Assembly (NCBI RefSeq): GCF_004115745.1
Contig: NZ_QXIL01000006.1
Coordinates: forward strand, 1-64,000
DNA: 64,000 nt
Source of the DNA: Levilactobacillus suantsaii
GTDB taxonomy: Bacteria; Bacillota; Bacilli; Lactobacillales; Lactobacillaceae
Direction of reading: 5' to 3'
Shown here one piece after another: positions 24,487 through 34,112 of this stretch. Position 1 is the stretch's first letter. Every line of letters begins with the position of its first letter. A model generated the notes under the pieces. That model saw only the letters and a list, made by a program, of their open reading frames with translations, was not told where the DNA came from and did no database searches. The position numbers and the translations under genes were made by a program.

Positions 24487-27282
24487 ATGCAAGAACGGAT
24501 CAGAAAACTTCACCACAACCGAATTTTTGCACTCGTATTCTGGTTAGTGGTGGTCTTTGCGGCCATCGTAACCCTGCCAAATGTTAACACGATCATTCAA
24601 TATGATGGTCAACCACAATTGGCAAATACGAGTCAACCCGTGAAGGCCTCCCAGGTACGGAACCATTGGGGCCGTAACCTTGACGGGACCTACACGGTCA
24701 ACGCGGTGTTTAACAACCCCGCGGGAAAGTTAACCAACAAGCAACTCCTCGCGATCAATAAGACCACGGCGACGTTGCAGAAGAAGGCCAGCAACTACGG
24801 GATTCAAAAGATCACGACCATGACCAATACCCCGACGAGTCGACCGCAACTCTTGTCCAAGGACCAGTCCACGGAAATTGTGCAATTATCGATTAGTCAT
24901 AATCAAGGACCGGTTCGCGACGTGGCCAATCAGTTGAAGAACCAAATCGCCACGGTCGGGTTGGAGACCTACGTCACCAGTCCCGAAATCGTGAGCGATG
25001 CGGCTAACGCCCATATTTCGTCATTCACTTTAATCGTGATTTTAATGACGTTATTGGTCGCGTTGGTCGCCATGGGGATTTTGTTTGCTTCCATTATCGC
25101 CCCGATCATTACCTTCTTGGCGATTCTGATTAGTTACATCTCCACGTTAAGTCTCGCGACTAACTTAGCCTATCACTGGAACTTCGCGTATTCGGAATAC
25201 ACGCCAATCTTCCTGCTACTGGGTATCAGTCTGTTTACGTTACTGACCAGCTTCTGGTTCTTCCGGCGCTTACGTGACTTGGTTGACGAGGGCACCGATA
25301 GTCAAGCAGCCACGACCCAAGTTATTCATGACCTAGGGTACCGGATCTTAACCAGCACTTTAGCCTTGACGCTAGCCTTCTGCAGTCTGACGCTGTTCGA
25401 CTTCTCGAGTATCAGAGCGCTGGGCGTCCTGGGCATCGGCTTTGCCATTACTGGGATTGCCAGTGTCACCTTGATTCCCGTCTTCGCCGGCCTACTGGGT
25501 AACAGTCTCTTCTGGCCGAAGAAGACCCGGCCCCAATTGGCAGACCACAAAGTTTGGCACCAATTGGCTCGCTTCGGGTTATGGCAACCTTGGATTGCCG
25601 TTATCGTGTTGCTCTACTTTGCAGGGGTCGGCTTCTTTGGCGGCAACAACGCCCATTTGAGTTACACCAACGCTCAAGATATCCCGAATAACCAGGCCGT
25701 ACAGGGCGCCCGGGTCCTCAGTGCCCACTTTGGCCAGGGTAAGGCCACGCCGGTCACCCTGTACCTGCAAACATCCAAACGGTTAGACAACCAAAACCAG
25801 CTTTACCAGTTAGATAACCTGACCCGTAAGCTGCAGGCCCAACCGGGAGTCGCGTCCGTGACCTCTGTCACCCAACCCGGTGGCCAACCCGTGACGCAAT
25901 ACTACGCCACGACCCAGTTAGCCGGCATCACCACCAGTTTGTCGGGGGCCATGGGCCAATTACAATCCGTGCAAAACGCCATCAAGGGCGACCAAAATGG
26001 TCTGAAACAAAAGACTTTGAAGGCCGAAGTCAAACGCCTGAACAAGTTATCTAACCAGACCAGCAAACTGGTCAGCCAAAGTGGTGACCTCGAATCCGCC
26101 ATCTCTTCGGCTCGTAGTAATGCAACCACTAGCAACGGTAGCTCTTCCAAAGCCGCTCGCCGTTACGTGCGGCAGTTGAACCAAGTCGACCAAGAATTGA
26201 CTGACGCGGCTTCCACGCTCACGAACCTGAGCGACGCGGCTTCCACGGCCGACACGACCGTCACGACCGCTCATTCTGGGTTGAGCACCTACGCCGATGC
26301 CATCAAGTCCGTTAACGCCAACTTGAAACAAACGCGTAAGCAGGTCAAGAAGCTAAACAAGTCCCTCAACCAGATCTACACTTACCTGAATGGTTTACAA
26401 ACTTCCGAAGCAGCGAAAAACTTGTACCTGACGCCGAACCAAATTGCCAGCGGTGAGTTCCAACAATCCCTGGTCAACTTCACCGACGCTAAGGTCAAGA
26501 CGACCGCACTGACGATTACTTTGAAACAGGCGCCGAACGCACAGTCCACGACCAAGACTTTAGCCAACCTGCAACAGGTGGCCGATAGTCAGCTTCGGGG
26601 AACGATTCTAAAGCACGCCACCTTGACCTTCTCCGGCCAACCCGTAGTCACGTCGACCTTGCAAACGCAATTGCAACAAGACTTACCGCGGGTCATTGCC
26701 ACGGTCTTTGGCATCGTCTTATTGTTACTCGTCTTATTCAGTCGTTCCCTGCTCCAGACCAGCTACTGGTTCTTAACCTTCCTGGCTTCCGCGGGGGCCA
26801 GTTACCAACTGACCCGTGTCCTCATGCAGTGGTTGACCGGTAACACCCAGTTCAACTGGCAGGTTCCACTATTGGCCATCGTGCCGTTGACGGTCCTGGC
26901 CGTTGTCGAACTGACTCAGTTAGCCTTAAGCTACCGCTCAACCGACGCAGCACTCACCGAGTGGCTCTTACCGGGCTTACACGCTGTTGGTCAGACGATG
27001 CGTCACTCCCTGTTCATCGTCATTGCCGGGATATTGGGGCTCTTAGCCGCTGAATCACAAGTCTTAACGGCGGTCGCATTGATCACCATCTTGACGGCCA
27101 TCATCTTCAACATCATGTTGCCACTGATGGCTTCCTCGTTCGGGAAACTATCGGTCATCATTCCGGCCCAGAAGCCGTACCATTTCCACTGGCCATCTAA
27201 CCGGCGTTCTCGGCGGTCCCAGACGGATACGGCAGCTACGGATACCACCGATGATAATAAGCAGGACGACTCACAAGTCTAA
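24487..27282 (+). CDS. MMPL/RND family exporter
   Basis: Large membrane protein of 931 residues with RND organisation: one helix at the start, an extracytoplasmic loop (about 40-180), five helices (about 185-340), one helix near 375, a second long extracytoplasmic loop (about 395-735), then five helices (740-895). The second loop contains a long coiled coil rich in Gln, Ser and Thr (about 500-640), as in YdgH/Pip-like MMPL proteins that may reach into the wall. Substrate unknown; lipids, drugs or bacteriocins are family options. A MerR gene faces it across a terminator. Confidence 0.9.
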   Translation: MQERIRKLHHNRIFALVFWLVVVFAAIVTLPNVNTIIQYDGQPQLANTSQPVKASQVRNHWGRNLDGTYTVNAVFNNPAGKLTNKQLLAINKTTATLQKKASNYGIQKITTMTNTPTSRPQLLSKDQSTEIVQLSISHNQGPVRDVANQLKNQIATVGLETYVTSPEIVSDAANAHISSFTLIVILMTLLVALVAMGILFASIIAPIITFLAILISYISTLSLATNLAYHWNFAYSEYTPIFLLLGISLFTLLTSFWFFRRLRDLVDEGTDSQAATTQVIHDLGYRILTSTLALTLAFCSLTLFDFSSIRALGVLGIGFAITGIASVTLIPVFAGLLGNSLFWPKKTRPQLADHKVWHQLARFGLWQPWIAVIVLLYFAGVGFFGGNNAHLSYTNAQDIPNNQAVQGARVLSAHFGQGKATPVTLYLQTSKRLDNQNQLYQLDNLTRKLQAQPGVASVTSVTQPGGQPVTQYYATTQLAGITTSLSGAMGQLQSVQNAIKGDQNGLKQKTLKAEVKRLNKLSNQTSKLVSQSGDLESAISSARSNATTSNGSSSKAARRYVRQLNQVDQELTDAASTLTNLSDAASTADTTVTTAHSGLSTYADAIKSVNANLKQTRKQVKKLNKSLNQIYTYLNGLQTSEAAKNLYLTPNQIASGEFQQSLVNFTDAKVKTTALTITLKQAPNAQSTTKTLANLQQVADSQLRGTILKHATLTFSGQPVVTSTLQTQLQQDLPRVIATVFGIVLLLLVLFSRSLLQTSYWFLTFLASAGASYQLTRVLMQWLTGNTQFNWQVPLLAIVPLTVLAVVELTQLALSYRSTDAALTEWLLPGLHAVGQTMRHSLFIVIAGILGLLAAESQVLTAVALITILTAIIFNIMLPLMASSFGKLSVIIPAQKPYHFHWPSNRRSRRSQTDTAATDTTDDNKQDDSQV

Positions 27283-27297
27283 TCAAAAATTGCATTT

Positions 27298-27335
27298 AAA
27301 AGGGGACCTGAGAAAAATTCTCAGGTCCCCTTTTA
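27298..27335. terminator. Bidirectional terminator between MMPL and MerR genes
   Basis: AAAAGGGGACCTGAGAA (from 27298) and its complement (to 27333) form a perfect stem of about 16 bp with a small loop. Confidence 0.88.
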
Positions 27336-27362
27336 GGTGTGCCAAACCGTTTCAATCGATAC

Positions 27363-27830
27363 CTAGTCAGGCAGGTCTTGCGTCAAACGCCGAGCTTCGG
27401 CGTTCGGAACCAGCCGGTAGGTGACGGTGCCCTCTTCTGGCACTAATGCCATTAGGGTCTGTTGGTCGTCAAACGCCCCCATGTTAATGGCGACCTGGCC
27501 GTCCATCTCGGCGAACCCCCGTAAGCCTTTAAAGATGAACCGGCGGAGTAACTTAGCGCGCGAATCACGTTCTTGCGCCTTAGCCGCGGCGGCGGTCAAT
27601 GTATACCCATTATCCAGGTAATATTTGATCATGGATACCTGAACAAAAGTCCCAAACGTGTACACGCGGGCCTGTTCACCCTCCCGTTCTCGCGACTTGA
27701 TCAGTTGCTTTTTTTCCCAGTACCGCAACTGTCGCGCTGAGACTTGGGTCATACTGGCCAACTCACCAATGCGAAATACCAGCCGGTGCACATCAAAGAC
27801 ATGCCGCATTTCATCTGAAAACTGTGCCAC
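27363..27830 (-). CDS. MerR family transcriptional regulator
   Basis: Winged-HTH activator/repressor. The N-terminal MerR domain has FRIGELASMTQVSARQLRYWEKKQLI and the second helix-wing segment VYTFGTF; a dimerisation helix follows (YYLDNGYTLTAAAAKAQ). The C-terminal part (about 100-155) has no recognised ligand domain. GTG 27830 follows GGGAGGG. A 25-base palindrome directly upstream (27846-27870) is a likely operator. It may control itself and perhaps the convergent MMPL exporter. 155 residues. Confidence 0.9.
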   Translation of the reverse strand: MAQFSDEMRHVFDVHRLVFRIGELASMTQVSARQLRYWEKKQLIKSREREGEQARVYTFGTFVQVSMIKYYLDNGYTLTAAAAKAQERDSRAKLLRRFIFKGLRGFAEMDGQVAINMGAFDDQQTLMALVPEEGTVTYRLVPNAEARRLTQDLPD

Positions 27831-27845
27831 ACGAGTCCCTCCCTC

Positions 27846-27870
27846 TGCTAAACACTTTAATAGTTTAGCA
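27846..27870. promoter_or_regulatory. Palindrome upstream of merR
   Basis: TGCTAAAC (27846-27853), 9 bases, GTTTAGCA (27863-27870). Size and symmetry fit a MerR-type operator; it ends 16 bases before the GTG. Confidence 0.55.
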
Positions 27871-28014
27871 AGTTTACCGCCTGACTGGCAAGGAAAATCC
27901 GCAAGTTACGATTTGTTCGAAATATTTAACCCCCTTGAAACTTTTTTGTTACATTATTGTCATATTACACTGCTAATCTTGAAAGCATAATCACAATGAG
28001 GAGTTGGGCGTAGG

Positions 28015-28524
28015 ATGAATAAATTTGTTAAACGTCTCATCACGACAACGGTTGCTTTACTGGGACTTGTGACTTTCGCCACGACCACTGCTTCCGCTAA
28101 GAGTACCACTTCAACTAAATCAACGGCTAAGGCCACTGCAGTGATTAACAAAACGACCTATAAAGCCGTTTACAAGATTGCTAAGGCTCACTTAGGCGCT
28201 CGTTACGTCTACGGGGCCACCGGGCCATCCGCTTTTGATTGCTCCGGGTTTACCAGTTACGTTTATAATCATGGCGCTGATTTCACGCTACCCCGGACCG
28301 CTCAGGCCCAGTACAACGCCAACAAGCACGTTACATATGCACACATCAAGAAGGGTGATTTGGTCTTCTTTGGGACCAGCAAATGGGCCATCTCCCACGT
28401 GGGATTATACGTCGGCAAGGGCCAGATGATTGATGCCCAGAACCGTGGGGTGGTCAAGGAAGCCGTTCACGCCCCTTGGTAGCATGCGGTTGGGTATGCC
28501 CGGGTCACGACGACTCTCGATTAA
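28015..28524 (+). pseudogene. NlpC/P60 endopeptidase, C-terminal amber codon
   Basis: Secreted peptidoglycan endopeptidase. Signal peptide (residues 1-30, ending ASA), short Thr/Lys-rich linker, then an NlpC/P60 domain with the catalytic Cys in FDCSGFTS and His in ISHVGLYVG. TAG at 28480-28482 stops the frame after HAPW, but the same frame continues HAVGYARVTTTLD to TAA at 28522-28524, which is the normal family ending (APWW-HAVGYxRV). TGG to TAG is the simplest change. The truncated 155-residue product keeps the Cys and His but lacks the last beta strand, so it may or may not be active. Confidence 0.82.
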
Positions 28525-28638
28525 TTTTACACCACCATTGATATTAAAACTTAGACGTCACACCGGCTATTGTCTGGGTGACGTCTTTTTGAGTCAAAAA
28601 GTACCGGCCAACTTCTTGGATTGACCGGTACTTTGCGT

Positions 28639-29079
28639 TTAGTTTTCTTTTGCTCGGTACTGCATGGTCCGGTGGTCGATGCCCGCTTCTTTAAAGGTCT
28701 CCCCCACGGGCGTGAAGCCCAATTCCCGATAGAAAGCCATCGCAGTCACCTGTGCATCCAGTGAGATCCGCGCAATATCTGATTTTTGGGCGTCAGCGAT
28801 AATCTGCTTGATCAACTCGCCAGCGTAGCCCTGGTGCCGGGCCGTCGCCACCGTGGCGACCCGCTGAATCTTGACCCGGTTGCCAGCCAGCATATCAATG
28901 CGGGCGGTCGTCACCGGTTGGTCATCGACGTAGCCCACGTAGTGCATTTTGTCTTCATCGGTCCCATCAAGTTCCTCTTCGGGGGCAATTCCCTGCTCAT
29001 CGATAAAGACCGCGCGCCGAATTGCAATTGCATCTTGGTAACAGGGATTCTGCTTCCCCCACGCCATCCGACATTCCAT
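28639..29079 (-). CDS. GNAT family N-acetyltransferase
   Basis: Acetyl-CoA dependent acetyltransferase, ElaA/YjcF-like: IRRAVFIDEQGIAPEEELDG at the N-terminus, VGYVDDQPVTTARI strand, and the acetyl-CoA loop RHQGYAGELI. I chose ATG 29079, with AGTGAGG 8 bases upstream; an ATG at 29100 overlaps the phosphatase stop and lacks a ribosome binding site. 146 residues. Cotranscribed with the phosphatase gene upstream. Substrate unknown. Confidence 0.85.
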   Translation of the reverse strand: MECRMAWGKQNPCYQDAIAIRRAVFIDEQGIAPEEELDGTDEDKMHYVGYVDDQPVTTARIDMLAGNRVKIQRVATVATARHQGYAGELIKQIIADAQKSDIARISLDAQVTAMAFYRELGFTPVGETFKEAGIDHRTMQYRAKEN

Positions 29080-29089
29080 CCTGTCAGCC

Positions 29090-29755
29090 TCACTTTTCAT
29101 CTTTTTGATTATAACTTAATACTGTGATGTCATCTGCCGTCAACCGCAACTTCGTCAAGCTCCCGTTAGCCGGCCGAACGCTCAAATCATACTTACCTTG
29201 ACCATAACGTTCCATCAGGCTTAATAATGTATTCCCGTGACTAATCAATAAAACGTTATCGCCAGCGTGCAGGTCCGGGTTCTGACGAATCAAGTCAAAG
29301 CCCTGATCGACCCGTTGCCAATACTCGTCGTTATTTTCGGCTTGGTGGAAGGGATCGGCTGCTTTTAGGAAGTCCTTGGCCTTCCCAATGGAATACTTCG
29401 CCTCAATCGCCTTAAACGTCGGTACCCCATGGGGAGCCCCGGCCACGTACCAGGCTTGTGCCATATCATTACCTTCATAATACCCGTAGAATTCTTCTCG
29501 AAAGAACGGCGTCGTGGTTAATTTGGGCGTCGATTGATTGGCCGCAATGATGGTCTGAGCAGTCTGTTCCGCCCGAGTCGTGTCACTACAGTAAGCTGCC
29601 GCAAACGGAACATCTCGAAGTGTTTGCCCCGCTTGCTTAGCATCCGCAATGCCGGCTTCAGTCAATGGTGAATTGCTCCATCCCTGCAGTTTATTATAAA
29701 TATTGAAGTAAGTCTGACCGTGGCGCACCACGTACAGCGTGATTCCTTGATCCAT
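29090..29755 (-). CDS. Histidine phosphatase family protein (GpmB-like)
   Basis: Branch-1 histidine phosphatase: the phospho-accepting His is in VRHGQTYFN at residues about 9-17, and the second His is in LLISHGNTLL. 221 residues from ATG 29755 (AAAGGTG upstream). Members dephosphorylate sugar phosphates, nucleotides or 3-phosphoglycerate; the target is not known. It overlaps the upstream signals of the GNAT gene. Confidence 0.9.
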   Translation of the reverse strand: MDQGITLYVVRHGQTYFNIYNKLQGWSNSPLTEAGIADAKQAGQTLRDVPFAAAYCSDTTRAEQTAQTIIAANQSTPKLTTTPFFREEFYGYYEGNDMAQAWYVAGAPHGVPTFKAIEAKYSIGKAKDFLKAADPFHQAENNDEYWQRVDQGFDLIRQNPDLHAGDNVLLISHGNTLLSLMERYGQGKYDLSVRPANGSLTKLRLTADDITVLSYNQKDEK

Positions 29756-29976
29756 AACGTCTTCACACCTTTCGTCTAAACTATCTCTAGTGTACCAAAT
29801 TCCACCGGCAAAACGATTACATTTTGGCGCCACTGGCTTAAAGTTTTCTTAAACTTGCCCGGAAAACCTGCCACTCTTGGGTAGCTCTGCTAGGATAAGA
29901 GAAATGTCTTCCGTAATTTACTAGTTTGCAGGGTAAATTATGGTAAAATGAGGCTACTTTAGATTCAGTCAGTCAG

Positions 29977-30057
29977 CCCCGACATTATCATCGTCGGGGT
30001 CAAACACCCCACACTGGTTCCCCTTAGCGACCCGCTCGACGGGCTGGGAACTTTTTT
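29977..30057 (+). promoter_or_regulatory. Structured leader with terminator before ltaS
   Basis: Hairpin CCCCGAC...GTCGGGG (29977-29999) is followed by a terminator-like stem GTTCCC...GGGAAC with an inner AGC/CCG core (30017-30051) and six T (30052-30057), 52 bases before the ltaS start. A TAAAAT box at 29945 could start the transcript. Either an attenuator of ltaS or a roughly 105-base small RNA. The remainder of 29756-30108 shows nothing else. Confidence 0.5.
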
Positions 30058-30108
30058 CGTGAGTTGACTTTCGCTGGACCATTATCCTGATACGAAGGAG
30101 CAATTATC

Positions 30109-32241
30109 GTGGAACGTTTCAAAAAGATTTGGGCCCGAACCGGGACCCGCATGGGCTTCGTCGCCCTTCTGGTCATCCTGTTTTGGCTAAAGACCCTCAT
30201 CGCCTACTTTGTGGATTTTAACCTGAACCTCAGCGATCCCTTTCAGTTTATCATCCTCTTACTCAACCCGTTGGCGACGACGCTCCTACTCTTCGGGCTC
30301 GCGCTGTACTTCAAACGCGCACGCTTTTTTTACCCGTTCATATTTTTAATCGACATCTTAAATTCGTTACTCCTCTACATCAACGTGATTTATTTCCGGG
30401 AGTTTACCGACTTTATGACGGTCAACACCATGTTGGGGTATTCCAAGGTCGACCAAGGCCTCTCTGGTAGTTCGCTTGCATTGACCTCACCCCACGATGT
30501 GCTCTACTGGCTGGATTTAATTCTAGTCCTTGGGCTGCTAGCGACCCGGCGCATCTACATCGATCCGCGACCGGTCAACAAGCGCGTGGCTCTGGCCATT
30601 ACGTCGCTGTCTTGTCTGCTCTTCGCCGGTAACTTAACCTTAGGGGAAATGGACCGGCCCCAACTGTTGACCCGGACCTTCGACCGGACCTACGTGGTCA
30701 AATACTTAGGTCTCGATGCCTTCACCGTTTACGACGGCATCAAGACCACCCACACCAGTGAAGTGCGGTCCCACGCCAAGAAGTCCGAACTCAAAGGAAT
30801 CCTCAAGTTCGTTCATAAAAACTACGCTAAGCCGAACAAGAAGCTCTACGGGGTCGCCAAGGGGAAAAACGTCATCGTCTTGCACCTGGAGAGTTTCCAA
30901 CAGTTCCTCTTGAATCGTAAAGTCAACGGTCAAGAAGTCACGCCGTTCCTCAACAAGCTCTACAAGAGTAAGTCGACCTACAGCTTCGACAACTTCTTCC
31001 ACGAAGTTGGTCAAGGGAAAACTTCTGACGCCGAAACGATGTTGGAAACCGGGACCTTCGGCTTATCTCAAGGCTCGTTATTTACCCAATTAGGAAACGA
31101 CAACACCTTCCAGGCAGCACCCGCCATCTTCGATCAGGAAGGTTACTCCACGGCTGTCTTCCACGGGAACGTGGCCAGCTTCTGGAACCGGAACAACACG
31201 TATAAGAACCTAGGCTACCAATACTTCTTCGATGCCAGCTACTACGACACGTCGGGGGATAAGTCATTGGGCTATGGCTTAAAGGATAAGTTGCTCTTCA
31301 ACGATTCCATCAAATACTTACAACATCTGCAACAACCGTTCTACGTCAAGTATCTGACTGTCTCGAACCACTTCCCGTTCTCACTAGACAGTGAAGATTC
31401 CAACTTCAAGACACCCAACACTGGGGACAAAACGGTCGACAACTACTTCAAGACTGCCCACTACCTCGACCAGTCCGTCAAGGAGTTCTACCACTACTTG
31501 AAGAAGTCCGGGCTGGCTAAGAACTCGATCATCATGATCTATGGCGACCACTATGGAATCTCTAATTCCTCGAACAAGGCCCTCGCTAAGGTCTTAGGCG
31601 TCAACCCTGACGACTGGAACGATTACGACAACGCCCAGCTTCAACGGGTCCCGTTGATGTTCAACATGCCCGGCTACAAGCACGGGAAAGTCGAACATCA
31701 ATACGGTGGTGAAATTGACGTCTTACCGACCCTGCTCCACTTGATGGGCATTAGTTCGAAGAAGTACCTGCAGTTCGGGACCGATTTGTTCTCCAAGGAA
31801 CATAACCAGGTCGTCGCCTTCCGGAACCATGATTGGGAGAACCCTGAATACACGTCTGTAGACGGAACCATCTACAGTAACCGGACCGGCCAAGAACTAC
31901 ACCCGAATGCCAAGCAACAAAAGGCCATCGATAAGATGCAAAAGCACGTCAATGAAGCCTTGCACTACTCAGATTCTTTGAACCAAAAGAACCTCTTACG
32001 CTTCTACCATCCGAAGGGCTTCAAGGCCGTTGATCCAAACGACTACAACTATTCTGATGGTCTCCAAAAAGAGAAAAAGCTAGAAAAGAAGCTGGGACTG
32101 AAGTCTACCAGCATCTTCTCCCGCAACGATGATAAGTCTACCCAGAAGTGGTACCACACCGATGCGCCAGAGTTGAACCACAAGGAAACAAATTCTAACC
32201 GCATCAAGATTACCAACCAAGACGATACCAGTGGCAAGTAA
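30109..32241 (+). CDS. ltaS: Lipoteichoic acid synthase family protein
   Basis: Membrane sulfatase-fold enzyme that polymerises or primes glycerol-phosphate on the outer membrane face. Five helices (residues about 15-185) precede the extracellular catalytic domain. The nucleophile Thr305 is in VGQGKTSDAE; metal ligands are in HLESFQ (Glu about 263), FHGN and YGDHYG. 710 residues, in range for LtaS. The C-terminal tail after about 640 is charged and low-complexity. GTG start after GAAGGAG. Whether it is the main synthase or a primase-like paralogue is not decidable. Confidence 0.92.
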   Translation: MERFKKIWARTGTRMGFVALLVILFWLKTLIAYFVDFNLNLSDPFQFIILLLNPLATTLLLFGLALYFKRARFFYPFIFLIDILNSLLLYINVIYFREFTDFMTVNTMLGYSKVDQGLSGSSLALTSPHDVLYWLDLILVLGLLATRRIYIDPRPVNKRVALAITSLSCLLFAGNLTLGEMDRPQLLTRTFDRTYVVKYLGLDAFTVYDGIKTTHTSEVRSHAKKSELKGILKFVHKNYAKPNKKLYGVAKGKNVIVLHLESFQQFLLNRKVNGQEVTPFLNKLYKSKSTYSFDNFFHEVGQGKTSDAETMLETGTFGLSQGSLFTQLGNDNTFQAAPAIFDQEGYSTAVFHGNVASFWNRNNTYKNLGYQYFFDASYYDTSGDKSLGYGLKDKLLFNDSIKYLQHLQQPFYVKYLTVSNHFPFSLDSEDSNFKTPNTGDKTVDNYFKTAHYLDQSVKEFYHYLKKSGLAKNSIIMIYGDHYGISNSSNKALAKVLGVNPDDWNDYDNAQLQRVPLMFNMPGYKHGKVEHQYGGEIDVLPTLLHLMGISSKKYLQFGTDLFSKEHNQVVAFRNHDWENPEYTSVDGTIYSNRTGQELHPNAKQQKAIDKMQKHVNEALHYSDSLNQKNLLRFYHPKGFKAVDPNDYNYSDGLQKEKKLEKKLGLKSTSIFSRNDDKSTQKWYHTDAPELNHKETNSNRIKITNQDDTSGK

Positions 32242-32247
32242 GTTATA

Positions 32248-32298
32248 AAAACCCAGCCGCAATCCGAACGAGCTTTTCGGATTGCGGCTGGGTTTTTT
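32248..32298. terminator. Bidirectional terminator
   Basis: A roughly 20-bp perfect stem AAACCCAGCCGCAATCCGAA with a short loop and trailing T run lies between convergent ltaS and the reductase gene. Confidence 0.9.
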
Positions 32299-32313
32299 CG
32301 GTCTATAATCGAT

Positions 32314-33309
32314 TTAATGAGCTAGCGAGGTACTGTGGACTGGTCCCCGTTTATCTGGGAAGTAAGTGGCCATCAATTGGTGCACGGCCGTGGGGGCCTC
32401 ACCGTAAGCGGTGGCAATCAGGGGTTGCTTGCCGGCATAGGTCACCCCATCGCCAATCGCATAGATACCTGGCACACTGGTGGCCATGGTCGAATCGACG
32501 GCAATCAACCGTTGACTACGCTCAAAGGTCACATCCCAACCCTCGATAACGTGGTAGTCCGACGTAAAGCCGTAACTGACCAAAAGCTTGTCGACTACCA
32601 AGTGCTCTTCGGTGGGGGCCCCGACGGTCTTTAAGGTCACGTCGATAGCCCCACTAGGCGTCGAAGCAAGCTGGCGAATCAGATACGGCGTTTTAACCGT
32701 CACCGTTGACTGGCGGAGCCGGTCGACCATGTTCTCTAGTCCCCGGAACTGGTTGCGGCGGTGCAACAGCGTCACTGATTGGGCCACGGGTTCTAACATC
32801 AGGGCTTGGTCGATAGCTGAATCACCACCCCCGGCGACCAGCACCCGTTGATCCTTGAACGCGGCTAAGTCGGGCACACTGTAGACCAACTGGCCCTTAT
32901 CCGTAAACTGATCGGCGTTAGCCACGGTTAGCGGCCGCGGAGTAAACGCCCCGTTGCCCACCGCGACAATCACCGTCTTGCTGTGCGTCACGCCCTGTGC
33001 CGTGGTCACGTCAAAGCCGTCCCCATCGGCGGCTGCTTGTAAGTTGGTCACCGGCTGGCCAGGTTTGATGGTCAACGGAAATTGCGCCAGTTGCTGGCGT
33101 TGGGCGGTAATCAAGTCCCGACCCTTTACGCCCGGGAAACCCGCGACGTCTAAAATCGTCTTCTCCGGGTACAACGCGTTGACCTGGCCTCCCAGGTCGG
33201 CTAAGCTCTCCAGTAACTGGGTCTTAGCGTTACGCATCCCCGCGTAGAAGGCGGCGAACATCCCCGCGGGACCCCCACCGATAATGGTGATATCGTAAGT
33301 TTCTGTCAT
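32314..33309 (-). CDS. Ferredoxin/flavodoxin-NADP reductase, TrxB-like (YumC type)
   Basis: FAD- and NADPH-binding enzyme that reduces ferredoxin or flavodoxin. FAD motif GGGPAGMFAAFYAG is near residue 10, NADPH motif VAGGGDSAIDQA near residue 160, and the C-terminal IYAIGDGVTY binds FAD. There is no CxxC, which excludes a true thioredoxin reductase. Start ATG 33309 follows GGAG by 8 bases. 331 residues. Divergent from the hydrolase gene at 33354 with only 44 bases between. Confidence 0.92.
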   Translation of the reverse strand: MTETYDITIIGGGPAGMFAAFYAGMRNAKTQLLESLADLGGQVNALYPEKTILDVAGFPGVKGRDLITAQRQQLAQFPLTIKPGQPVTNLQAAADGDGFDVTTAQGVTHSKTVIVAVGNGAFTPRPLTVANADQFTDKGQLVYSVPDLAAFKDQRVLVAGGGDSAIDQALMLEPVAQSVTLLHRRNQFRGLENMVDRLRQSTVTVKTPYLIRQLASTPSGAIDVTLKTVGAPTEEHLVVDKLLVSYGFTSDYHVIEGWDVTFERSQRLIAVDSTMATSVPGIYAIGDGVTYAGKQPLIATAYGEAPTAVHQLMATYFPDKRGPVHSTSLAH

Positions 33310-33353
33310 CTTCATCACTCCATTGTTTTTTGTTTGAAAGGAAGTCCGAGCAT

Positions 33354-34112
33354 ATGCGTCACGCACGTCTTTGGCTCAGTCTAACCGTTAGTTTACTGCT
33401 CATCGCTGGTATCACTGGGGCGTGGGCCCATCACCATCAGGCGTTACGGAACTTGCATCTGCCCCAGACCCGCACGGCGACATTATTGTTGCCGGGTGAC
33501 GGTGGTAATTGGTTGTCGCTTCGCAGTATGACCTTAACGTTCGACCAGCCCCACGTCGCCACTCACAGTCTGACCGCCCACGTCACCACCGCTGGCCAAG
33601 TCCACTGGACTCAATTGCACCCCGTTAAAGCAAACAACCCGGTGATTCCCGTGTTATTTGCGGATAACACTCATCCCCAACGGGAATCTAAACAGTTAGG
33701 AACCGTTTTGACCCAGTTACGACAGCGCTACCATATCACGCGGGTCAACCTGGTCGGCCACTCGTCCGGGGGGACCATCGCATTAGATTACTTGCATGAT
33801 ACCCCGACAAATGCGATCCAGGTACGTCACTTGGTTTGCATCGGTGCCGATTTTCCGCACATGTCCCCACTGACTCATCGGTACCCCCACCTGCGGGTTC
33901 TAAATATTGCTGGACAGATTGGTGCGGTCACAAACGACGGTGAGGTCCCATTAAAGGACGCCCAGCAATTGGCAAGCCTGGTCCGTGGTCGGGTCCACAG
34001 TTACCGGTTCACCCAAATCCATGGGGCCATCTGGCAAAGTGAGCACTCGCTTTTACACGAAAGCGGCGCCGTCGACCAGGCCATCGCCACCTTTCTTTAC
34101 CCGCCGAGTTGA
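33354..34112 (+). CDS. Membrane-anchored alpha/beta hydrolase, DUF915 type
   Basis: N-terminal anchor (residues about 5-25) followed by an alpha/beta hydrolase domain with LLPGDGG-like oxyanion strand and nucleophile motif GHSSGG. His near the C-terminus is in QIHGAIW. Family common on the surface of lactobacilli; substrate unknown. 252 residues. A paralogue lies at 37990-38805. The 3' end overlaps the convergent PrsW gene by 16 bases. Confidence 0.87.
   Translation: MRHARLWLSLTVSLLLIAGITGAWAHHHQALRNLHLPQTRTATLLLPGDGGNWLSLRSMTLTFDQPHVATHSLTAHVTTAGQVHWTQLHPVKANNPVIPVLFADNTHPQRESKQLGTVLTQLRQRYHITRVNLVGHSSGGTIALDYLHDTPTNAIQVRHLVCIGADFPHMSPLTHRYPHLRVLNIAGQIGAVTNDGEVPLKDAQQLASLVRGRVHSYRFTQIHGAIWQSEHSLLHESGAVDQAIATFLYPPS

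Noticed and set aside
19797-28524. Amber recoding or suppression
   Set aside because: pepX ends at a normal TAG, a third gene is broken by TAA, and no suppressor tRNA is visible; decay or errors are simpler.
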